Assembly: GCA_023935145.1 (NCBI GenBank)
Contig: CM043701.1
Location: 75,747,817-75,811,816 of the forward strand
Direction of reading: 5' to 3'
From: Bretschneidera sinensis
Lineage: Eukaryota; Streptophyta; Magnoliopsida; Brassicales; Akaniaceae
DNA: 64,000 bases
Shown here: positions 34,850 to 46,515 of the stretch, piece after piece
Position numbering within the stretch: position 1 is the first letter of the stretch
Layout: each line of letters opens with the position of its first letter
Made by a program: the position numbers and the translations under genes
Notes under the pieces: generated by a model
What the model was told of the DNA's origin: nothing
Database searches by the model: none
Seen by the model: the letters and a program-made list of their open reading frames with translations, nothing else

Positions 34850-35047
34850 TGGCCACTCAATTTCTCTCTTCTTATAATTTCCTTTTGATGTGTGACCCCT
34901 TAGATTCAATATTGTGCTAGAAGTAGGTCATAACTATTACGTGTCTATTGGACCCCGTTCGATTAATTAGAACTCCTTCTAATTATTTAAATTAAAAACA
35001 TTAATAATTCCCCTTTAAATTAGAATTAAATTACAACTAATTTTCAT
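34850..35047 (-). repeat. Copia C/F LTR, inner piece
   Basis: The minus-strand reading matches the middle of the family LTR (for example ATGACCTACT ... CACAATATTGAA, as at 48505-48540). The outer piece is 49732-50222; element E lies between. About 480 bases of the LTR between the two pieces are missing. Confidence 0.7.
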
Positions 35048-36698
35048 TGATAGTAGTATGCTCTACATTCTAATAGCAATTGATGTAAAAAGCATGTTAC
35101 ATGTAAATTGATCTTATTCATTTATTGAAAATACATAATAATTATGGAATTTATCTTATTTATTATGTTCATTACAAATCACTACATGTGCATTACATAA
35201 TAAAGTACATAGAATAAGAGCAATGGAAAAGCACCTTGATGAGATCATACTAGTGAGATGTATTTCCGTAAACTTTTTTGTTAAATGTTCGTAATCATAG
35301 GATCATTAAGAAGAGAATTAGTGATCCCAATATACTAGTACATAATATGTTTCCTTAAGGAGTTAAGGGTCATTGATCTCATGGTCACTAGTGTATGAGA
35401 AGCTAAAACAAGTTATATAGGTGCTTGTTAGAGAACATGTACACTGAACTGACTCAACTAAGAAATTTCTATTGGACATTTTATTGGCTATCAATAGGAA
35501 TTCTTATTTTGTAGTTGTACAAGTGATCCTTGGATCTGAAGCACCATAAATGCCTTGTGTATAGTTCATCATTCTTTAATGCTACTTAAGTGTGATTCTA
35601 ATCATGAGTCATATAAGGGTAGCAGTTGGATATGATCACTTATGCATGGAGGTTTATGAGTGTACAACAGAGGATCCATCATTCTCAATAAAATAGAGAG
35701 TATGTCCTATGTGATCTAATCAAGCCATAGATTGGAAATTCCTTGGCCAAGGTGGGCTAAAAATCATAAAGGGTTTTAATTTCACAATCTAAATTATGGA
35801 CTTGATATCATTATACATGTGATTAAATAATTAAGTCTTAAAATAAATCCTTACCTTAGGTTTCATCAGGGACATTGTGTGATGGAACGATTGAATTGCA
35901 CAATAACTGATAATTAAAAGGTTCACATTAATTCATATTGCATGGGTAGTCATGACATACTATTAGGTGTCAATCATGGCTTGTATAATCCCTTAAGAAT
36001 TAATTGTAATCAATTCTTAATTAAAGAGAAAATTAAAAGTAGTTATAATTCAATTTAAAATTTAAAAGATTTTTATTTCGATTTAAAATTAAAAGGATTT
36101 TTAAATAATTGGATAAGATTCAATTGTTATGTAAAAGTTACAACCTACTACAAGTGTGATATTGAACCTAAGGGGCACACACACTAGTACAATTGCAAGA
36201 ATAAGGAAAAAAATTGTGTAATAGAGAGATTTCTAAAAATTAATTAAATCGGGGGTTTAATTGTAATTCTAAAATTTTTAGAGCTTTTAGGAGTAAAAGA
36301 TTTGTATAAAGGTTCTATTTGATAGCAGCTTAATGCAGATTTTGTGAAACTAAAATCAAAATTTAGACACTCTCTCTCTAAAAGCTGGAAAACCTATAGC
36401 TAGCACTCTAAATTTTAGGCCAGCACTAGTCATCTTCCTCGCATGGTGTTCGACATAGCAGAGTAGGAGATCATCATATTGATTGCTAGTGTGGATACAC
36501 ATAGAAGTCGGACACTGGAACAGTTTATGGAATTGTCTCCAAAGGATCAACATGAATCTTTATTAAGGTATAAATCCTAACCTTGAATGGAGAATTAATT
36601 TATCATTCTAATGTCTCATAAAGAAATCTTGGTGAAACTTTATTGGTATAGTTAAGAAAAATTTTAAAATTTTCCAATGTATTCTATACCAGTGGACA
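35048..36698 (+). repeat. Copia E 5' LTR
   Basis: It starts TGATAGTAGTATGC and ends GTGGACA shortly before the primer site. About 1650 bases, matching the 3' LTR of E, the solo LTR 47462-49059 and the D LTR. Confidence 0.88.
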
Positions 36699-36703
36699 AA
36701 TAG

Positions 36704-36715
36704 TGGTATCAAAGC
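36704..36715 (+). other. Primer binding site, first copy in E
   Basis: TGGTATCAAAGC, one change from TGGTATCAGAGC. The intact-looking second site is at 38407-38419. Confidence 0.8.
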
Positions 36716-36904
36716 TAACTCTATCAATTATTATAATAAGGTTTAATTCTATTGTTGCAAACTTGATAAATTTGATCTTAAAGTTCTTATGATTGCAAAA
36801 TGAAGAATCTAGAAAATCAAATTAGGGTTTATGAAAGCCTAGGTCATAAAATTCAAAGCTAGTTTTTGATTTGATTATTGCCATGAGATGATAATAAGAT
36901 TGTT

Positions 36905-37525
36905 GGAGGAACAATATTAAACCACAAGGGATTGGTTAGATTCAATTTACTTAATCAAAATTTTTCTTCGGATTGAACCTGAGTTAAATAAATGCGATAA
37001 ATTATGTGAAAATCTGTAGAGTACTCTCTCGGAGTCAAGTCTCGAGTTGAAGGAATCAAATCTACGGGGCAAAAACTCATAAAATCATCAGATGACCCTA
37101 AGAGTCAACTCCTAAAGAGAAGTTTGTTGAATTCTTGTTATCAGATAGTGTGAATACAGAAGTTATTGACTACTTCTATACTTTAGATAAGTCTGTTAAT
37201 AAAAAAATTCTAAAAACATTTTGGAGAGATATTGAGTTTAGAGAGTTATTAAAATAATTAAATAGGCTTAGAAGAGGATTAGACGCAGAAATACGAAATT
37301 AATGATATGATATTATAGATCCTAAGCTAGAAAAAGTAATAGACCTTATCTGAGAAGAATGTATTCATTCTATAGTCCAAATGGACAAAAAAAATCGATT
37401 ATTTGATGTTTAGATGAAACAAAAAAAAAATTGAAGAATACCAAATATATATAATCTGATAAAGAGAAAACGATTGTCAAAACAAAGATATTTAACAAAA
37501 AAGTATATCTACTTTTTGTAGACAT
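36905..37525 (+). other. Foreign segment with a decayed coding look, origin unknown
   Basis: The normal family leader stops near 36905 and an LTR resumes at 37526. Between them, plus-strand frames give two stretches with protein-like composition broken by few stops: about 36930-37070 (charged, with LRIEPELNKCDKL) and, after a shift, about 37110-37450 (with VNKKILKTFWRDIEFRELL). No domain I recognise. It could be a host gene piece, a viral or pararetroviral fossil, or chance. No typical nucleic-acid-binding or protease motif is seen. Confidence 0.35.
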
Positions 37526-38405
37526 TTACCACTTATGCATGGAGGTATGTGAGTGTACAGTAGATGATCCATCACTCTAAGTAATAGAGATAGAATGTCC
37601 TATGTTATTTGATTAAGTCATAGCATGGAAATTCCTTGGCCAACGTGTGGTGAAAGTAGAAAGGAATTTCTATTTAACCATTTAAATTATGGACTTGAGG
37701 TCGGGATATATATGATTAAATAAATAAGGTTTGACAGTAATTACATACCTTAGGTTTAATAAGGGATATTGCATGATGGAATGATTGAATTGTATGGTAA
37801 CTGAAAATGAAAATGTTCACACTAATTCATATTGCATGAGTAGTCATGACACACTACTAAGCGTCAATTATGACTTGTATAAACCCTTAAGAATTAAATG
37901 TAATTATTCTTAATTAAAGAGAGAATTAAAATAAATTTTAATTACAATTAAAACGAATTTTAATTACAATTAAAAAGAATTTTAATTAGAATTAAAATTA
38001 AAAAGAACTTTACTTAATTGGATATGATCTAATTGTTATGTAAAAGTTACGACCTACTGTCAACGCAGTATTGAACCTAAGGTGTCACAAACAAATGGGC
38101 AATTGCAAGAATAAGAAAAACTAAAGGGTTAATAGAGAGATTTCTAATAATTGATTAAACCAAGGGTTTAATTGCAATTCTTGAAATCCTATTTCTTTTG
38201 GGAGTAAAGGCTTTATATAAAGGTTCTACTTTATAGAAATCCTAAGGTAGAAATTATGAAACTAAAATCAAATTTTAGACACACACTCTCACTCAAAAAA
38301 GCTGAAAAACCATAAAGCTAGCACTCATAGATTTCGACCAATCCTAACACTTTTGTTTTGAAATTTTTTAAATTTTCCCTACGTTTGCATACTGGTAGAC
38401 TTACA
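37526..38405 (+). repeat. Second, 5'-truncated copia LTR in E
   Basis: It starts in mid-LTR (CACTTATGCATGGAGG) and ends GACTTACA next to TGGTATCAGAGCC (38407-38419). It duplicates the 3' half of 35048-36698. LTR, leader piece, LTR in tandem points to recombination between linked copies. Confidence 0.85.
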
Positions 38406-38406
38406 G

Positions 38407-38419
38407 TGGTATCAGAGCC
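38407..38419 (+). other. Primer binding site, tRNA-Met type (E)
   Basis: TGGTATCAGAGCC one base after the LTR end, intact. Confidence 0.9.
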
Positions 38420-40397
38420 AACTCTATGAATTATTAGATTGATTTTGATTCTATTTTTGTGGTTTTACAAGATTTGATCTTGTAAATTATAAAGATTGCA
38501 AATTCAAAATCTAAGAGTTAGATTAGGGTTTATGAAACCCTAGGTTAAGAGAATTAAATAAAGTGTTATTGAATTATTTATTATTATGTGATGATAATAA
38601 ATAATTTTTAGATTGTTTTTCTAGAGTAATAAATCAATAAAATTGATTATAAACAATTTTCTTGATCAAAATAGGATTTTGAATCAAAGAGGAATTGTTT
38701 TGGGAAGAAAATTCGCAAGAAAAATGTAAAAAATCTACAGATGTCAAAGGGACAGTCGAGTAGCGCGAGTTGAAAGTCGATTGCGCCCTCACAAACCTAA
38801 TTGATAAATTGGATAAAAACTTAGGACAGTCGATTGTATCCTCCTAACATGATTGAATTCATAGACAAAAACTTTTCATAGTTGACTACCTTAATAGATA
38901 GTCCGTTATGAGGCTTGAAAATTAAGTTTTTCTGTTTTAAAAGAGTTTTTTGAAATTATTTCAAATTTATTTAAAATTAAAACATGTTTTTAATTGATAT
39001 TAATTTTTTAATTTTATCTTAATATGTTTCAATTAAATTGATTTACTTCATTAAGAATTGTTCTTAATTTCAAAAATAAAAAGTTTTATGAAATTTGAGT
39101 TTGATTAGGAATTGAAATTCCAAAATTGTTATCACATTGTAATTAGGAATTGTAATGAACAAAGAATCTTAATCTTATTTGGAATAGGTTTAAGAAAAGT
39201 TTAAGGAAAACTAATCAGATTAGGATTGCAATCTAAGAAAAAATAGCCATAATTAGAATAGAATTGATGTTGTTTATTTATGCAATTTGATTGTATGAGT
39301 AGATGTATTGGACCTAGACCATAGCAATTGGTTAAACTTGATGGTATTATTTTTGTTTGTTCAACCTTAAGTGGGGTTTGCACACCTCACCTTCTCTTAT
39401 TTCTCATAATGTAAATTTCTATCTTCCTCAAATGTAATTCCCCTTGAGTTCTGATTAAGGTTTCTTATGTATATTTGATGGATGTAAAGTTACTTAAAGT
39501 TAGATAGAATTTTATTGAGGCAAATCAAAGAGTGCGTAAAGAAACATGGTGGACAATTTCAAGATTAAAAACCCATGAATGTATGGGATATATTCATGTA
39601 ATAATTACCTAGGGTTTTAGTAAGTGATTTACTTTATTGGCTCAAGTAAATCATGCTTAGCAAGTCGATAGTCATCCACTTAGTTTTATATATGCATGTG
39701 ACATATGTATATTTTGCATATGATTTGATTATATGTTGTTATATTTATTTGATGCATGTTAAATGATGAAACCAAATGTAAAGACCTAAATCCCTCATGC
39801 ACAAATATTTGATATTAAGATGTAAACGAAAATCATTAGGAATGAATATTCGTAGCCTTCTAACGTTATATAGTCTATATCCGAAGTTTCTTATATGTGT
39901 AAATTTGTTGCGCTACACGTTAGGTTTACACCTGTAAGAAAATTATATTAATTATTAAACATATGACGTATACTAGGTAAATAATTTATATTAGCTTTGT
40001 TGTGCTACACGTAAGGGTTATATCACTAATCTACACTTGTTAGGAATGATGGGTTTAACTTAACTAAAACGGATATGATTTGTTACGTTACACATATGGT
40101 CATATACATTTAAGAGGTTAAATTATGATTAGAAATTTCATAAGATACAAATGATAAAAGTTATCTAATTATTAAGTGCATTGTAGTTTGTTATGCTATT
40201 CATAAGGCTATAATGGACAAGTGATAGTATTTCAATCTCCACTAGGAAACCTTTCAAGGGTTTTCCACTTTCCACATTGAGGGTTGTGGGAATAAAAAAG
40301 AATAGTGGGAGGTACCATTTAGATTAGAGACTAAATCTTTATGGTAGTTAATAATATGAATACATGCAATGTTATCTGTTTTATTTTGTTAATCACA
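38420..40397 (+). other. Long leader of E, no gene seen
   Basis: Aligns with the D leader. It contains an AGTCGA-rich stretch at 38750-38900 and AT-rich sequence; I see no frame worth calling. Confidence 0.75.
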
Positions 40398-41190
40398 ATG
40401 GCTAATCTCAACCCACTATTTAGAATCCTTCATACAAACAACCTGATTGGGCCCAATTTTATTGATTGGCTAAAGAATTTGAGAATTGGTCTCAATTCTA
40501 AAAAGATAGCCTATGTTCTTAATCTATTACTCTCAACTAGTCTTACTGAGAATACTCTAGAAGAAGAAGGCATTACTTATGAGAAGTGACAAGAGGATGA
40601 CTTGAAGGCAGGGTGCTACATGCTAGCACGAATGTCTAATGTCCTTCGAAAAAAACATGATAAAATGGAAATTGCATTTTCGATTTTGCTTCATCTATAA
40701 GAGTTGTATGCTGAACATAGTCATAATGCAAGTTTTCTGATATCTAAACTCCTCTTTAGTGCTAAGATACCAGAAAGATTATCACTCCATGAGCATGGAT
40801 TAAAGATGATTAATTATATTGAGCAGTTGGATAGGCTCGGTTTTCATATGGATGCGGAGTTAAGTAACGACTTGATTCTGAAATCCTTTCTAGACTCTTA
40901 TTCTCAATTCATAATGAACTATAATATGAACAAGATAGAAGCTATGCTTTCAGAGCTTATAAACATCTTGAAGAATGCTGAGAGCACGATTAAGAAAGGA
41001 AAAATAACCTATTATACTTATTTATGGAACTTCTTCCTCTAAAATGAAAGTCTTGCAGAAGAAGAAAAAAAAAACCATTGAAAGAAAATGGTGGTGTTGG
41101 CAAGGCTAGTTCATCGAAAGCCAAGAAATATAAAGGACAGTGTTTCCATTGTGTCAAGGATGGGCATTAGAAGAAGAATTGCAACAAGTA
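40398..41190 (+). pseudogene. gag: Copia gag and zinc knuckle of E, few stops
   Basis: The ATG at 40398-40400 starts MANLNPLFRILHTNNLIGP, then NFIDWLKNLRIGLNSKKIAYVLN. A stop at 40587-40589 and another near 40698 interrupt a frame otherwise continuous to 41042. The zinc knuckle near 41140-41185 keeps all ligands (C-F-H-C-V-K-D-G-H-stop-K-K-N-C), with a TAG for the usual tryptophan. It is the best preserved Gag of this family here. Confidence 0.9.
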
Positions 41191-41222
41191 CCCTACAACC
41201 TTAAAGGACAAAGCTTTGAAAG

Positions 41223-41520
41223 GTGTCCGAATTTTTTGTTATTGATGTTAGCTTAAATGTTAATAATACTTCTTCATGGGTATTAGATACGGATTGTGGC
41301 TCACATATCTATAATAATTTGCAGACATTTAGAAGAAGTAGAAAGTTGGGCAAGGGTGAGGTGGACCTATGCATTGGAAATGGAGAAAAAGTTGTTGCAT
41401 TTGCCATTGGGGACATATTACTTGGAGTTGTCGTCCGAAAAAACTTTAGAACTTAAGGATTGTTATTATATACTAGTTTTAATTAGAACTATTGCTTATG
41501 TTTCTAAGTTAGATAAGTAA
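41223..41520 (+). pseudogene. pol: Copia protease of E
   Basis: SSWVLDTDCGSHIYNNLQTF: the catalytic D-T-G-C is changed to D-T-D-C. The overlapping frames 41223-41456 and 41296-41520 are one protein split by a frameshift near 41440; the second continues LELKDCYYILVLIRTI. Confidence 0.85.
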
Positions 41521-41689
41521 GGATACAAATTTTCCCTTAAGGATAATTGCTGTTTTATTTATTTTGGAAATAAATATTATGGTAATGATACATTGAATAA
41601 TGGTTTTTATATTCATGAAGTAGATGGAAATGTTTTCAATATCGAACAAAATAAGAGGAAAAGATAATGAATTAAATAAATCCTACACG

Positions 41690-42650
41690 TAGAATTTTAT
41701 AGTAGGTCATATCAATGAAGATAGGGTAAAAAAGTTTGAGAAAAGTGAATATTTGGATCTATTAGATTTTGAATCCTATCCGAGTTATAAAGCTTGTCTC
41801 ATAGGAAAGATGACTAAATCTCCATTTAGTGGACATGGAGAAAGAGTCATGGATATATTAGGGTTAACACACAGTGATGTGTGTGGGCCCTTAACAATTA
41901 ATACTAGAGGATGTTACTCCCATTTCAATCCTATATATGGCACTAAAGACTAGGTCATATCAATGAAGATAGGGTAAACAAGTTGGTGAAAGGTAGATAT
42001 TTGGATTAATTGGATTTTGAATCCTATCTGACTTGTGATACCTATCTCATATGAAAGATGACTAAATATCCATTTAAAAGACATAGAGAAAGAGTCGTGA
42101 ATATATTAGGGTTAATACAAAGTAACGTGTGTGGGCCGTTAATAGTTAATGATAGAGTAGGTTACTCCTACTTCATTACCTTTATTGATGATCATTCCAG
42201 GAATAGGTATGTGAACTTAAAGAAGTATAAGTATGAATCATTTGAAAAGTTTAAAGAATTCATAAATGAAATTGAAAAGCAAACTAGTAAAGGTATTAAA
42301 GATATTTGATCAGATCGAGAAGGAGAATACCAAACTGGTGACTTTCTAGATTATCTAAAAAGGAATGTGATTCTCTCTTAATGGACTTCTTTTAGAACAT
42401 CAAAGTTGAATGGTGTGTCCGAAATGAGGAATCGTACTCTATTAGATATAGTATGATTCTTGATGAGTTACATTGATCTTCTTATATTCTTTTGAGGATA
42501 TGCCCTCTTGACCGCCATATATTTGTTGAAAAGGTTCCCTAAAAGGTAATACATAAAACACTATATGAGATATATAAAGGAAGGAAGCCTATTCTTAAAA
42601 ACATTAAGATTTGAGGTTTTCTTGCTTATGTAAAGAAGTTACATACAAAC
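41690..42650 (+). pseudogene. pol: Copia integrase of E with an internal tandem duplication
   Basis: The first copy (41753-41953) has the zinc-domain cysteine region, KMTKSPFSGHGERVMDILGL and HSDVCGPL with the first aspartate. After 248 bases the same stretch starts again at 41951 and runs to FITFIDDHSRNRYV (42058-42309). The part with the second aspartate reads 'D-R-E-G-E-Y' near 42315. The glutamate region (SEMRNRTLLDI) is near 42420-42450. Stops are frequent. Confidence 0.85.
41703..42198. repeat. Tandem duplication of 248 bases in integrase
   Basis: TAGGTCATATCAATGAAGAT begins at 41703 and 41951. The two copies have diverged from each other, with different stops, so the duplication is old. 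Confidence 0.85.
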
Positions 42651-42832
42651 AAGTTGTGAACTAGGTCTGATAAATGTAGTTTAAGAAACCTAAACCAATA
42701 GATCTTCCTAATACACAACTAGTTCGTAGATCTAGCAAAATACCAAAGGCTCTAGAGATATATGGATCTCTTATAAATGGTGACTAAGAGGTACACCTTA
42801 TAGATGATAAGGAACCTACTAACTATGAAGAA

Positions 42833-43782
42833 ATGATGTCAAACATCGATTCAAAGAAGTGGCTAGAAGCCATGAATTTCGAAATGAATTCCATATACAT
42901 TAGGATTTTAGTTGTAATAGTTGAATACAATGACTATAAGATATGGAAGATGGATGTAAAGACTGCATTCCTCAATGAAAACATAGAAAGGGATGTGTAC
43001 ATGACACAACCTTAGGGTTTTACATCTAGTGGTAGTGACCAAAGGGTATGCAAGCTTAAAAAATCCATTTATTGATTAAAGCAAGCTTCTAGAAGTTAGA
43101 ACATCTATTTTGATGAGACAATCAAATCATTTGATTTTATCAAAAATTAGGATGAACTATATGTGTATAAGAAGGCCAATGGGAGAACCGTGACATTTTT
43201 TGTGTTGTGCGTTGATGACATATTACTCATTAGGAATGATGTAGGTATGTTACAATCAGTCAAGGTTTTTCTGTCAAAGAAATTATCTATGAAGAATTTG
43301 GGTGAAGCATCCTATGTTTTAGGGATAAAGATCTATAGAGATAGATCTAGAAGGATGCTATACTTAGCTCAATCTGCATGTATAGACAAAGTGCTAAAAA
43401 AGTTTATCATGAAAAATTCCAAAAGTGGACTCTTACCAAAAAGTCATGGTATTTGTCTATAAGGAGGTGTCTCCAAAAACTCTAGTAGAGAGAGAACACA
43501 TGAAGAGGATATCATATATATCAACATTTAGTTCCATCATGTATGCAATGTTATATACGAGGCCTAGTGTCGCATACGCTCTAAGTGTTATGAGCAGATT
43601 TCAGTCCAATCCAGATGAAAGTCATAGAAAAATTGTGAAAAACATTTTTGAGTTCTTAAGAAGCACTAAAGACTTGTTTCTCATATATGGGGAATCATAT
43701 TTTAAACTTGAGCACTTCACGGACTCTAGTTTTCAGTATGACAATGATGATAGTAGACTAGTCTCTGGATACATGTTCACCT
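42833..43782 (+). pseudogene. pol: Copia reverse transcriptase and start of RNase H of E
   Basis: 42833-43015 contains IWKMDVKTAFLNENIERDVYM, preceded by a deletion of the first RT motifs. 43163-43462 contains the catalytic box as CVDD (residues 16-19 of that piece; YVDD is usual). 43425-43782 runs through MYAMLYTRPSVAYALSVMSRF into the RNase H start (EHFTDSSFQYDNDDSRLVSGYMFT), where the solo LTR interrupts it. Confidence 0.88.
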
Positions 43783-43784
43783 TG

Positions 43785-46109
43785 TGTAGAGTATGATCCC
43801 TTTCTGTAATTGTTTTCATCTTTCAATTATTTTTCTTTGAATCATAAATATTTAAATACCTTCTGTTGATTTATGAGGGCTTAGTTTTTGGAGGATGAGA
43901 AGACTTTCATTTAGGAAATTTTTTTTAAAAGAATAAAGGCATTGGGGGGTTTTGGAGAAACTAATATAATAATTTGAAGGGCTTGGTGTTAAAGTAATCA
44001 AAAACTTAAAAGAGGGTTAAAAGAGTCATTCCTATCTCCTACAAAGTAGTATAAATAGGTGAGGGAGAGATATTTTTCTCCATTTTCAGCTTTTCTTCCT
44101 TTTTCAAGAACTCTCTAGCTTTTTCTCTTTTCCTTTGGATTATGGTGGATTCTAAGTGCAAAACTTCAAGTAAGTTATCTTTCTTTTCATCTTTATACTC
44201 TATTAATTAAGATGCTTTAAGCTTTGTTTCAAAATTTTCCAAATTTGAAGTGTATTCAAGAAAGAGTTTGAGAAAAAGTTAGGTTTTTGGTTGAAGAAAA
44301 AGATTTTGTATTTGGTTGTGATTTTAAAGCTTTTAACTTTAGATTCTTGTTGTGGGTAATGTACAAATCTCATTTAAAGACTTAGAAAACTTATTGTTTA
44401 AAAGGGTTTGAGATTTTACAAAGGATTAAATTGGTTTTAGAAAGGAAAGAGATGTTTACAAAGGGGATTTTTTGCTAGAAATCATGGTACCAATCGACTG
44501 GTAGGGAGTGCCTAGTCGACTAGAAAACGAGCAGAAACTTTCTGGACAAATTCCAGTCGACTAGACACTCCGTACCAATCGACTGGGTCAGTCCTATTTT
44601 GGGTTTTCTTGTGTTTTTACTTATCCTTTTGAGTTGTAATCCCTTCTAAAACACTACGAGTTGATTATAGGATAGAAACTTGGATCAATTAGTCTTAAGA
44701 AAATCTTTTTTCCTTTTTGTTCCTAAACTTCAAGAACAATTAGATCGAGAGAAAATAAACTTTATGAACTAGGACATAGTTTTTCCTTCTTTATTTTTAT
44801 TTTTGGCTTAGGCAAATGTTATGATTGTCTACACCTTGTTTTGATTTGTTAAGTAATGTTTTCAATAGGTGTAGTTGAAGAAGTAGTAAGGGAAAGGAAG
44901 TGATTCGAGACTAAGGCTTGATTTCGAAGGTAAGTGTCACCTTACTTCTAGTAAACACAAGATAATAAATTAGAGACTTATAAAAAGATAATTGTACTAA
45001 TAATCAAAAGTTATACTATAAATGACAAGTGATTTGAGAAATGAGTATATACTTATATAAATGATTATATAGGTCTACTTGTGTAAGTTGATGATATAAT
45101 TCTTGCATAATGTTATTGTGATGATGATTGGTTGGTGACTATAGAAGTGAGAAAGTTGTGAATCATAATTGCATATCATGTTGCATCAAACATTTGCATT
45201 ATCCGCCTGAAAACATCTGTCTAACGAGAGGGAGTGTTGGGTGAGGCCTAGAAATGAAAGTGAAAGTTGTAAATTGTTAATGATGACGATGATGTTGAGA
45301 ACGTACTGATACGTGGGGAGGTGTTCCCATTATTTATGATTAGCCTAATGAGGGGCAAAAAACTTAAAATGAATAAAAGAATGACATTTCATAACATTAC
45401 ATCATATTACATGTGTTGGACGACATGATTGAATTGTGATGAGAAAATGGTTTGGGCTGCCCAATAAGGGTATGTGATACGAATGAATTGATTTATTAAG
45501 GAAATGTGTTGTGAAATGAAATGAAGGTGTTAAATTAATTTTGCTTGAAGTGGAACCTATTTGATATACTTATATATTTATGTTATGGATTTGAGAATTA
45601 AATTAAGAATTTTATCTTATTCATATATTTATTAAGAGAAATAATTATGTTAAATTTGCTATGATTGAAACACAACCCTTAAAAGTGTAAGTTAATTGTT
45701 TATGGGTGCTATGAATATTGTGATTATTCGTTGAGATTTTTAGCTCACCCCTTCCCTTTTATTATTTTATCAAGACTATCCAAAGACTTCGAACCGTAAG
45801 TGAGGAAGCATAGAAAGAGAATTTTAGGTGGGTCCATGTGCAAGGCATCGTTGCCCAATCTTTTTGTAGTAGAAGTTAACTATTTTATATAATTATGTCA
45901 AGTTGTAAACTCTAAAGTTTGTGTCTTTTAAGATTCTTTTGTAAAGTTAAAGTGTTGTATTTTGGAATTGATGTTGTGTATGCATGTAAATGTGGTATTT
46001 TACCTTATTTCATTGTTAAGTTATACTTATATTATAATTGTCCAGGTGCTACGTTATGAAAATTAAGGATGTCATCTCGAGTAAGGCCCACTCGGGATGG
46101 GTCATTACA
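43785..46109 (+). mobile_element. Solo LTR, probably Ty3/gypsy, in the RNase H of E
   Basis: About 2.3 kb with ends TGTAGAG...TCATTACA. RNase H resumes at 46110. The exact left base and the target duplication are uncertain (ACCTT against ACTTT at the junction). A TATA box (TATAAATAGG, 44050-44059) shows plus orientation, with pyrimidine-rich sequence after it. A phrase near 45300-45345 (ACGTGGGGAGGTGTTCCC) is familiar from large gypsy LTRs, which supports a Tekay-like origin. No coding region. Confidence 0.72.
44490..44586. repeat. 34-base imperfect inverted repeat, 29-base loop
   Basis: Arms 44490-44523 and 44553-44586 match at 29 of 34 positions as inverted repeats; each contains CGACTGG and AGTCGACTAG words. 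It sits downstream of the TATA box, so it would be within the LTR transcript. Confidence 0.9.
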
Positions 46110-46440
46110 CTTTAATAGTGGAGATTGAGCTATAAGAGTTCCAAGCAAGAAACCATTGTCAATTCGACCACAAATATCGAATACATTTCTGCATCAGAAG
46201 CTACAAACGAAGTTGTTTAGATGAGGAAGTTCATCACAGAACTAGTACAGGTTCCAAACATTGTTAATCCAAAAAATTTGTTCTGTAATAACAATGGTGC
46301 ACAAGCAAAATAACCAAGATCTCATCAAAAGTCTAAGCACATTTTGCAATGGTTCCATTTGAAGGAAGAGGCGATGTAAAAATGAAAAGAGTTTCATCAA
46401 TAGGCAACATAACTGATCCACTAACTAAAGTGATTTTCCA
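46110..46440 (+). pseudogene. pol: Copia RNase H, second half, of E
   Basis: Continues the RNase H cut at 43782: SSKQETIVNSTTNIEYISASEATNE, RKFITELVQVP, HQKSKHILQWFHLKEEAM. Some stops (for example after NEVV). About 60 bases later comes the polypurine tract. Confidence 0.9.
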
Positions 46441-46501
46441 ATAATAGTCCGATCGCCATTTTGAGAAGATGGGTGAGAGATACATAGAGGATTAACTTTA
46501 G

Positions 46502-46515
46502 TGAAAGTGGGAGAT
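46502..46515 (+). other. Polypurine tract of E
   Basis: TGAAAGTGGGAGAT-type sequence directly before the 3' LTR. Confidence 0.85.
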
